Both the position numbers and the translations under genes were made by a program. The notes below the pieces were generated by a model, which was given only the letters and a program-made list of their open reading frames with translations, was not told where the DNA came from and did no database searches. 64,000 nt of DNA from Nitrospirota bacterium (GTDB taxonomy: Bacteria > Nitrospirota > Thermodesulfovibrionia > UBA6902 > DSMQ01): NCBI GenBank assembly GCA_016212185.1, contig JACRGX010000090.1, positions 1-64,000 on the forward strand, written 5' to 3'. Each line of letters begins with the position of its first letter. Positions within the stretch are counted from its first letter, which is position 1. Below, one piece after another: positions 57,676 to 64,000 of this stretch.

Positions 57676-59805
57676 TCAACTTTTCACCAATTCCAGCTTC
57701 CCCATCCACTTTTTCTGCAGTCTTTTTTTAAGCAACGGATAATTTTTTAAATACGAGTCGGAATCAGCAAGGACAAAGGCCTCTTTCCTTGATGCCTCAA
57801 GAACGGCAATATCCCTTATTATACTGGCAATCTTTAAATCAGGCAGCCCGGCCTGTTTTGTTCCGAAAAATTCCCCGGGCCCCCTGATTAAGAGGTCTTC
57901 TTCGGCAATCTTAAAACCGTCGCCTGTTGACTCCATCACCTTGAGCCGCCTCTTTGCATCTTCGCTAAATGGCGGATATGCCATCAGCATGCAATAGGAT
58001 TCATAACTGCCCCTGCCTATCCTTCCCCTCAATTGGTGAAGCTGTGCAAGCCCGAACCTTTCTGCATGCACAATAAGCATAAGCGATGCATTAGGCACAT
58101 CCACGCCGACCTCTATTACCGTAGTGGATACAAGCATATCAATATCTCCGGACTTGAAAGAAGCCATAAGGCCTTCCCGCTCCTCCTGTTTTATCCTGCC
58201 GTGGATAAGCCCTATTCTCCTGTCCGGGAAAATTTTTTTAAATGCCTCAGCGCCGTCAATGGCGCTTTTAAGGTCCAGTTTTTCCGACTCCTCAATCAGA
58301 GGATACACTATATAAACCTGACGTCCTTTGGCAAGCTCGGTGTTTATACGGGAATAAATCTGTTCTTTCTGGCCCGGGAAAAAGACCTTTGTAATAACCG
58401 GTTTCCTGCCTGACGGGAGTTCGTCTATCACAGATATATCAAGGTCTCCGTACAATGTAAGCGCAAGCGTCCTCGGAATCGGCGTTGCAGTCATGATAAT
58501 GATGTCAGGGTTAAACCCTTTTTTGCGGAGGCTGGCCCTCTGGACCACGCCGAATTTATGCTGTTCGTCAATTATTGCGAGCCCGAGGTTTTTAAATGCC
58601 ACACGCTCCTGAATAAGCGAATGGGTGCCTATGACAATCTGCGTTGCTCCGACTGAAATATCGTCAAAAGGACCTGATTTAGTGCTTGAGGTCAGAAGCG
58701 CAGACTTTATGCCGAGAGGCTCAATCATTTTATGTATATTTATAAAATGCTGTTCTGCAAGAATTTCAGTTGGAGCCATAAGGCATGCCTGATAGCCTGA
58801 TTCCACGGCAGTCAGCATGGAAGCCAAAGCAATAACAGTCTTACCGCAGCCGACATCACCGTGAAGAAGCCTGTTCATAGGCAAAGGTTTCTGCATATCA
58901 GTTTTTATTTCATCAAGCGCCCTCTTTTGAGCGCCGGTAAGTTTAAAGGGGAGGCTTTTAAAAAACTCCCCTGCCAGCGTCCCTTCACACCTGAAACTTA
59001 TCCCCTTTTCATAAACCTCTTTCTTTTTTGTAAGGGCCAGCCCTAATTCAAGCAGGAAAAATTCATCAAACACAAGCCGTCTGTGCGCCGGGCTTAAACC
59101 TTTATTAAGCGCGTCTGCATCTGAAAAGTCCTCGGGAAAATGCGCCTCTTTAACTGCGCGGGGCAAAGACATCAGGCCGTTTTTCTGAAGCATATCCTGA
59201 GGCATAAAATCTTCAACAACAGCAAGGTGGGAATTTACTGCGTTAAACATCAAGGTCCTTAATTGTTTCTGCGTAAAGCCTTCGGTGGATTTATATACAG
59301 GCACAATCCTTGAGGTGTGTATATGCGTGTCATCATTTTCAACGTGTTCAAAATCAGGATTATCCATCTCAAAACCAATTCCTGCAAATGAACCTCCTTT
59401 CACAACGCCGCTTAAGATTATCTTTTGCCCCTTATCAAAATATTTTTTCATATAGGGCTGGTTAAACCACTTGCACTTAAGACAGCCTGTGTCATCCTTT
59501 ACCAGAAGCTCAAATATCTTCATTCTTTTCCGGGGGGTGGTAATAACTTCAGAGGATACAACTTCGGCTAACACCGTCTCGGCATGCCCGAAGGCGAGGC
59601 AGGATATTTTCTTCAGATTTTTCCTGTCTTCGTAACGCCAGGGGAAGTAATAAATAATATCTTCCAGCGTTTTGATCCCAAGCCTTGCAAGGAGCAGCGC
59701 CCTCTTGGGACCCACTCCCTTTACATATTGCACAGGGGTATCGGCAGAGTAAGATTTATTGACCAGCGCGGATAATTTTTTTATTGCAAAATTATCAATT
59801 ATCAT
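57676..59805 (-). CDS. recG: ATP-dependent DNA helicase RecG
   Basis: 709-residue superfamily 2 helicase that reverses stalled forks and branch-migrates junctions. A wedge/OB domain (QYVKGVGPKRALLLARLGIKTLEDIIYYFPWRYEDR) precedes Walker A (HGDVGCGKTVIALAS), the DEQH box (AIIDEQHKFGVVQR), the TATPIPRTLALTLYGD motif and QLRGRIGRG. The ATG at 59805 lies within an AT-rich repeat (59783-59857), so the first eight or so residues (MIIDNFAI) are repeat-derived and no ribosome-binding site is seen. Confidence 0.94.
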   Translation of the reverse strand: MIIDNFAIKKLSALVNKSYSADTPVQYVKGVGPKRALLLARLGIKTLEDIIYYFPWRYEDRKNLKKISCLAFGHAETVLAEVVSSEVITTPRKRMKIFELLVKDDTGCLKCKWFNQPYMKKYFDKGQKIILSGVVKGGSFAGIGFEMDNPDFEHVENDDTHIHTSRIVPVYKSTEGFTQKQLRTLMFNAVNSHLAVVEDFMPQDMLQKNGLMSLPRAVKEAHFPEDFSDADALNKGLSPAHRRLVFDEFFLLELGLALTKKKEVYEKGISFRCEGTLAGEFFKSLPFKLTGAQKRALDEIKTDMQKPLPMNRLLHGDVGCGKTVIALASMLTAVESGYQACLMAPTEILAEQHFINIHKMIEPLGIKSALLTSSTKSGPFDDISVGATQIVIGTHSLIQERVAFKNLGLAIIDEQHKFGVVQRASLRKKGFNPDIIIMTATPIPRTLALTLYGDLDISVIDELPSGRKPVITKVFFPGQKEQIYSRINTELAKGRQVYIVYPLIEESEKLDLKSAIDGAEAFKKIFPDRRIGLIHGRIKQEEREGLMASFKSGDIDMLVSTTVIEVGVDVPNASLMLIVHAERFGLAQLHQLRGRIGRGSYESYCMLMAYPPFSEDAKRRLKVMESTGDGFKIAEEDLLIRGPGEFFGTKQAGLPDLKIASIIRDIAVLEASRKEAFVLADSDSYLKNYPLLKKRLQKKWMGKLELVKS

Positions 59806-59857
59806 TTCAAACTGCAAATTTTAACTGCTAAATTTTCAATGATAAATTTACAATGAA
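59783..59857. repeat. TTGCAAAAT / TGATAATT repeat covering the recG start
   Basis: Matches 51719-51780 in word order. It spans the 5' end of recG and its leader. Confidence 0.7.
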
Positions 59858-59892
59858 TATTTTCTCAGCCTTCTCTGTGGTAAATCGCCTTT

Positions 59893-61008
59893 TTATGAGG
59901 TCCGGTTTTCTTTGCGCTTTTTCTCTTTAACAGGCGCCTCTATTTCTACTGCCTGTAATTCTTCTGCCTTCATCTTGTCATACTCGGTATTGCTGATTAT
60001 ATCAATATCCCAGCCGGTAAGCTTCATCGCAAGCCTAACGTTTTGCCCTTTCTTCCCGATGGCTACCGAAAGCTGCTGGTCGTTGACAACAACCATTGCG
60101 GATTTTTCCTCTTCATTTATCCCTATTCTTTCCACGCTTGCCGGACTCAGCGCCTTTGCTATAAGCACCCTCGGGTCGTCGGTCCATGGTATTATGTCAA
60201 TCCTCTCACCTTTAAGCTCCCTGACAATGGACTGCACCCTTGTCCCCTTAATCCCTACACAGGCTCCTACAGGGTCAATCTGCTGGTTCTTTGAGGACAC
60301 GGTTAATTTCGTTCTGTCGCCTGCCTCCCTGACAATATTCTTAATGGTAACAAGCCCCTCATAAATCTCGGGTATCTCCATTTTGAAAAGCTCGCCGACG
60401 AAGTTGGGGTGAGTCCTTGACAATAAAATTACAGGGCCCTTAGGGGTAATTCTGACGTCCTCAATGTACGCCCTGATCGTCTCACCCCTTTTAAGCGTCT
60501 CTGTGGGTATTGCCTCCTTTATGGGGAGCGTCGCCTCAGCCCTGCCGAGCGCAACAAAATAACAGCCCTTTTCCTTCCTTATTACAACACCGCTTATAAT
60601 CTGTCCTATTTTATCCTTGTATTCATCAAAGATAGCGCCTCTCTCAGCCTCCCTGACCTTCTGAAAAAGCACCTGTTTTGCCGTCTGGGCCGCAATCCTT
60701 CCAAAGTCAAAGAGCGCCACCGGAGATTCTATTTCATCACCTATATTTTTTGCAGGGTCTACCTTTTTTGCCTCGGCAAGCGACATTTCTTCGTTTGGAT
60801 TTGCGACCTTCTGGACAATTTTTTTGAATGCGGTTAAAGATATGTCTCCTGTATTTGGGGTAATCTTGATATTCAAATTTATATTTAAGCCGTACTTTTT
60901 GCGCGCCGCAGACAAAAGTGCAGTCTCAAGGTTCTCAATAAGAGACTCCTTTGAGATTCCTTTTTCCTTGCTCATCTGTTCAATAATGTTAATCAGTTCA
61001 CGGCTCAT
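59893..61008 (-). CDS. nusA: Transcription termination/antitermination factor NusA
   Basis: 371 residues: N-terminal RNA polymerase-binding domain (1-130), S1 domain (GQIISGVVIRKEKGCYFVALGRAEATLP), and KH1/KH2 domains (VGACVGIKGTRVQSIVRELKGERIDIIPW; VAIGKKGQNVRLAMKLTGWDIDI). The acidic C-terminal repeats of E. coli NusA are absent, as in most phyla. rimP lies 3 nt upstream. Confidence 0.95.
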   Translation of the reverse strand: MSRELINIIEQMSKEKGISKESLIENLETALLSAARKKYGLNINLNIKITPNTGDISLTAFKKIVQKVANPNEEMSLAEAKKVDPAKNIGDEIESPVALFDFGRIAAQTAKQVLFQKVREAERGAIFDEYKDKIGQIISGVVIRKEKGCYFVALGRAEATLPIKEAIPTETLKRGETIRAYIEDVRITPKGPVILLSRTHPNFVGELFKMEIPEIYEGLVTIKNIVREAGDRTKLTVSSKNQQIDPVGACVGIKGTRVQSIVRELKGERIDIIPWTDDPRVLIAKALSPASVERIGINEEEKSAMVVVNDQQLSVAIGKKGQNVRLAMKLTGWDIDIISNTEYDKMKAEELQAVEIEAPVKEKKRKENRTS

Positions 61009-61011
61009 ATG

Positions 61012-61476
61012 TTAAACCTTCACCTCCAGCCTTGCTCTGGAAATATTTTCATATGGGATGGTTACCACCCGGCCCTTTGGCAGAAGCAGTTCTACTCCGG
61101 TGTTTCCCGCCCCGGATATTTCACCGATAAAAAATGTCTGATTCTCAATCGCCGTTGACGTAACGATTCTGACAGTCTTTCCTGAAAATCTCCTAAAATC
61201 ACCCGGCTTCCTGAGAGGCCTGTCAAGCCCGGGAGACGACACCTCCAGTATATATGAAGCAGGCATAGGGTCCTGCACGTCAAGCTGCGCCTCTATTTCA
61301 CGGCTTGCCTTTGCGCAGTCGTCAATAGTAACCCCGCCTTCTTTGTCAATAAATATCCGCAAAAGAAATTTGCTCCCCATCTTCATAAGTTCCATATCAT
61401 CCAGTTCAACCCCCATGTCAGACAGTACAGGGGCGGTAATTTCTCTTACTCTCGCTTTTAACTTATCAATATCCAT
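61012..61476 (-). CDS. rimP: Ribosome maturation factor RimP
   Basis: 154 residues, acts in 30S subunit assembly. KMGSKFLLRIFIDKEGGVTIDDCAKASREIEAQLDVQDPMPASYILEVSSPGLDRPLRKPGDFRRFSGKTVRI is the family core, with the C-terminal SH3-like domain. It is the first gene of rimP-nusA. A terminator-like hairpin (61493-61516) stands between promoter and start codon. Confidence 0.94.
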   Translation of the reverse strand: MDIDKLKARVREITAPVLSDMGVELDDMELMKMGSKFLLRIFIDKEGGVTIDDCAKASREIEAQLDVQDPMPASYILEVSSPGLDRPLRKPGDFRRFSGKTVRIVTSTAIENQTFFIGEISGAGNTGVELLLPKGRVVTIPYENISRARLEVKV

Positions 61477-61492
61477 CTTTTTTACAAAAATA

Positions 61493-61516
61493 AAAGAGTG
61501 GGAAGACCCACTCTTT
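61493..61516 (-). terminator. Terminator-like hairpin in the rimP-nusA leader
   Basis: 10-bp stem AAAGAGTGGG / CCCACTCTTT with loop TCTT, followed on the minus strand by TATTTTTG; it ends 16 nt before the rimP ATG. It could attenuate transcription of the operon. Confidence 0.65.
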
Positions 61517-61566
61517 CAGTATAAAAGACTCCGTCGTAAACTTTATAAGATTATCACATTGCAAGC

Positions 61567-61601
61567 AAAAAAGCAAGGGGCAGGAAATGCTCCCCTGCCC
61601 C
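61567..61601 (-). terminator. Intrinsic terminator of the small lipoprotein gene
   Basis: 8-bp stem GGGGCAGG / CCTGCCCC with a 9-nt loop, followed on the minus strand by TTGCTTTTTT. Confidence 0.8.
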
Positions 61602-61618
61602 TCCATTGTTTGAAAATG

Positions 61619-61786
61619 TTACTTTGCTGGCTGTGCCGGTGCTGGTGCTGGTTCTGGCGCTGGTGCCGGTGCCGGCTGTTCCTGTGCCGGTGCCGGTGCC
61701 GGTTCCTCTGGTTTCTTGCAACCTATTGTAAGCGCTAAGGCCGCAATTAATAACATGGAGAACAATAATGCCATAAGTTTCTTCAT
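61619..61786 (-). CDS. Small Pro/Ala-rich lipoprotein
   Basis: 55 residues. A signal sequence MKKLMALLFSMLLIAALALTIGC has a lipobox ending in Cys23, followed by KKPEEPAPAPAQEQPAPAPAPEP repeats, which form an extended, uncharged spacer. GGAGGTG precedes the ATG at 61786. Probably anchored in the outer membrane with the Pro-rich arm in periplasm. Unknown function. Confidence 0.8.
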   Translation of the reverse strand: MKKLMALLFSMLLIAALALTIGCKKPEEPAPAPAQEQPAPAPAPEPAPAPAQPAK

Positions 61787-61913
61787 TGTATATTCACCTC
61801 CTTCCAAAATCATATCTCAGGTTATTAAGTCCTGCAAACTAACACATTTAATATCATATCCTCATTAGAATTGTCAAGATTATTTTATGTCAAATTTATG
61901 CTTAATTTTCCGC

Positions 61914-61935
61914 TTGACAGGATATATTGTGTTAA
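61914..61935 (+). promoter_or_regulatory. Candidate promoter of trpD
   Basis: TTGACA at 61914-61919 is a perfect -35 box; the -10 is less clear (TTAAAATAAC region). A ribosome-binding site AAGGAG precedes trpD. Confidence 0.45.
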
Positions 61936-61977
61936 AATAACTTGTTTAAAACCATAACGGAATTTTAAGGAGACGCC

Positions 61978-62988
61978 ATGATTAAAGAAGCCATTAAAAT
62001 CCTTGTTGAAGGCATAGACCTTTCTGAGAAAGAAATGATCGGGGCAATGAAAGACATCATGGAGGGCAATGCATCTGATGCACAGATTGCCTCTTTTCTT
62101 ACAGCCTTGCGGATAAAAGGCGAAACAGTTCAGGAGATTACCGGCGCGGCAAAGGTCATGCGTGAAAAGGCGGTAAGGATAAATGCGCCTGAATTCACTG
62201 TTGATACCTGCGGCACAGGCGGTGACATGGCTCACACCTTTAATATCTCAACCACTACCGCCCTGATTACGGCGGCCTGCGGCGTGCCTGTGGCAAAGCA
62301 CGGCAACCGCTCGGTCTCAAGCCGTTCGGGAAGCGCGGATGTGCTTGAGGCCTTAGGCGTAAAAATAGACCTCAAGCCTGAAAAAGTGGAGGAATGCCTA
62401 AAGGCCACAGGCTTTGGATTTTTATTTGCCCCGCTGTTTCACCCTGCAATGAAATATGCCATAGGACCCCGGAAAGAAATGGGCATAAGAACTATATTCA
62501 ATATACTGGGTCCCCTTACAAATCCTGCCAATGCCAAAAGACAGGTTCTCGGGGTTTTTAGCGGCGAACTCACAAAGCCGATTGCAGAGGTGCTCGGGAA
62601 TCTCGGAACAATACACGCATTTGTCGTTCACGGCGAAGACGGACTTGATGAAATAACAATCACAGACAGGACAAAAATATCTGAATTAAAAAACAACAGG
62701 GTTGATACATATTACATAGCGCCTGAGGATTTAGGGCTTTCAAGGGCGATGAAAGAAGATTTGCTCGGGGGCACGTCTGAAGAAAATTCAAAGATAACCA
62801 TTGATATACTGAACGGTGAAAAAGGACCGAAAAGGGATATCATCCTGATGAACACAGCGGCGGCGCTGATAACCGGCGATGTAGCCAAAAACTTTTCAGA
62901 CGCTGTAAAAAAGGCGTCTCACGCAATAGATTCAGGCGCAGCTTTAAAAAAACTGGAAGAGCTAAAGGTGTTTACAAACAGGTTTTAG
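61978..62988 (+). CDS. trpD: Anthranilate phosphoribosyltransferase
   Basis: Second step of tryptophan synthesis, joining anthranilate to PRPP. 336 residues with DTCGTGGDMAHTFNIST, KHGNRSVSSRSGSADVLEALGVK, FAPLFHPAMKYAIGPRKEMGIRTIFNILGPLTNPA and VVHGEDGLDEI. AAGGAG lies before the ATG. No other trp gene is adjacent. Confidence 0.96.
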   Translation: MIKEAIKILVEGIDLSEKEMIGAMKDIMEGNASDAQIASFLTALRIKGETVQEITGAAKVMREKAVRINAPEFTVDTCGTGGDMAHTFNISTTTALITAACGVPVAKHGNRSVSSRSGSADVLEALGVKIDLKPEKVEECLKATGFGFLFAPLFHPAMKYAIGPRKEMGIRTIFNILGPLTNPANAKRQVLGVFSGELTKPIAEVLGNLGTIHAFVVHGEDGLDEITITDRTKISELKNNRVDTYYIAPEDLGLSRAMKEDLLGGTSEENSKITIDILNGEKGPKRDIILMNTAAALITGDVAKNFSDAVKKASHAIDSGAALKKLEELKVFTNRF

Positions 62989-63082
62989 CTAAACAAATCC
63001 ATCGCCCTATTGCTAATAATTGCCTCATCGTTTTATAATTGTTTTTGTTGTTTAATTCCACTCATAAGGAGTTTAATCGCTA

Positions 63083-63919
63083 ATGACTCACGCTACAGCA
63101 GGAAAAATCAGAGATATTAAGGCGCTTGAAGGCATTGCAAGAGAGATAAGGACCTACATCCTCAGAATGCTGACTGAGGCAGGCTCGGGTCACACCGGAG
63201 GCTCGCTGTCAGCCGCCGATGTAGCGGTTGCAATCTATTTCTCAAAGATGAACTTTAATCCTGATAATCCAAAATTGAAGGAAAGAGACCGTTTTATCCT
63301 CTCAAAAGGACACGCCGCCCCCCTGCTCTATTCCATTTTGGCAAAGGCGGGCTATTTTGACATTGAATCCCTGCTGACCCTCAGAAAAATTGACAGCTCG
63401 CTTCAGGGACACCCGTGCTGTGAAACAGTTCCGGGGGTTGAAATTTCAACCGGCTCGCTCGGGCAGGGGCTTTCTGTGGCTAACGGCATTGCCCTCGGAT
63501 TAAGGCTTGATAAAAATCCGGCGCGGGTTTACTGCATTATGGGGGACGGCGAGATTCAGGAGGGACAGATATGGGAAGCGGCCATGACTGCGGCGCATTA
63601 TAAAATTGACAATCTCTGCGCTGTTGTTGACAACAACGGCCTTCAGATAGACGGGCCCGTTGAAAAAGTAATGGGAATAGCGCCCGTGCATGACAAATGG
63701 ACTGCATTCGGCTGGAATGTAATTGAGATTGACGGACATAACATGAAGGAAATACTTGCCGCGCTGGACAAAGCTGAAACAGTCAAAGGCAAACCCACTG
63801 TGATAATTGCCCATACAGTAAAAGGCAAAGGGGTATCTTTCTTTGAAGGAAAGGTGGAGTATCACGGCATTGCGCCGTCACGCGAAGAGCTTGAAAAAGC
63901 GCTGAAGGAGATTGGATAA
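63083..63919 (+). CDS. Transketolase, N-terminal subunit
   Basis: 278 residues, the thiamine-diphosphate-binding half of a two-gene transketolase. GSGHTGGSLSAADVAVAIYF, SKGHAAPLLYSILAKAGYF, STGSLGQGLSVANGIALGLR and the ThDP motif MGDGEIQEGQIWEAA...VVDNNGLQIDG are complete. The C-terminal subunit begins directly after the stop. Split transketolases occur in archaea and several anaerobic bacteria. Confidence 0.95.
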   Translation: MTHATAGKIRDIKALEGIAREIRTYILRMLTEAGSGHTGGSLSAADVAVAIYFSKMNFNPDNPKLKERDRFILSKGHAAPLLYSILAKAGYFDIESLLTLRKIDSSLQGHPCCETVPGVEISTGSLGQGLSVANGIALGLRLDKNPARVYCIMGDGEIQEGQIWEAAMTAAHYKIDNLCAVVDNNGLQIDGPVEKVMGIAPVHDKWTAFGWNVIEIDGHNMKEILAALDKAETVKGKPTVIIAHTVKGKGVSFFEGKVEYHGIAPSREELEKALKEIG

Positions 63920-64000
63920 ATGGGAGAAAGACCGCAAAGCTCAGAAGGAAAGACTACCGTGTTACCGTCTAAAGCCACGAGAGATGCATATGGCGAAACC
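63920..64000 (+). CDS. Transketolase, C-terminal subunit (cut by window edge)
   Basis: Only 27 codons are visible. The ATG follows the N-subunit stop directly (TAA-ATG). The segment SKATRDAYGE matches the start of the pyrimidine-binding half of transketolase. Confidence 0.85.
   Translation, partial: MGERPQSSEGKTTVLPSKATRDAYGET

Overview
The window looks like a piece of chromosome from a Gram-negative, anaerobic-type bacterium, most plausibly a member of the Nitrospirota (Thermodesulfovibrionia-like). This is an inference from gene content, not a database match: LPS genes (lptF, lptG, lpxC), type II secretion and pilus accessory genes (gspA, gspB, prepilin peptidase), an archaeal-type phosphoglycerate mutase, an NfnAB-type electron-bifurcating transhydrogenase, a GlnE/PII nitrogen-control set, and a selD gene that reads through an in-frame UGA (selenocysteine).

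Layout. 1-5610 (minus strand): acpS-pdxJ, two orphan peptide-ABC ATPases, gspB and gspA. 6066-13340 (plus strand): an ammonium locus with a stand-alone NifA-like DNA-binding domain, a TorF-like porin, amtB-glnK twice in tandem, a class I glutamine amidotransferase and glnA. 13398-14698: two toxin-antitoxin modules (BrnTA and PIN/Phd-type), with BrnTA between short direct repeats. 14791-18572: a third PII gene, glnE and a small membrane protein. 18910-21199: a SET-domain protein, the C-terminal remnant of an AvaI/BsoBI-like endonuclease and its DNA methyltransferase. 21449-22780: a second, differently classed glutamine synthetase. 23114-31066: lptFG, a YVTN beta-propeller protein, deoC, an aminotransferase, a nucleotide-sugar epimerase and a WecA/FlaA1-like fusion. 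31132-33323: a complete type II restriction system with controller gene and C-box operator. 33404-45280: nagZ, nfnBA, comF, apgM, a PPIase, a histidine kinase, pilD, aspS and rluB. 45358-54224: scpA, selD, hisA/hisF (split by a four-helix-bundle ORF), a diguanylate cyclase, a ThiI-like protein, tldD and lpxC. 54371-64000: a 19-residue Lys/Ala peptide gene, a winged-helix regulator, amrS, a DtxR regulator, recG, nusA, rimP, trpD and a split transketolase.

The genes that work together most clearly are the nitrogen set (two Amt channels, three PII proteins with Tyr51, two glutamine synthetases with the adenylylation tyrosine, and GlnE), the restriction system, lptFG and the rimP-nusA pair.

The most unusual content lies between and inside genes. 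A family of about 150-bp nested palindromes (six full copies, one half copy, two isolated end palindromes) has terminal arms that differ between copies but stay complementary within each copy. Several short palindromic repeats sit in frame inside glnE, nagZ, hisF, aspS, amrS and the amidotransferase. Many genes have a TATAAT-like box 4-8 bases before the start codon and no Shine-Dalgarno sequence, as in leaderless transcripts. I saw no CRISPR array, tRNA, rRNA or transposase gene.
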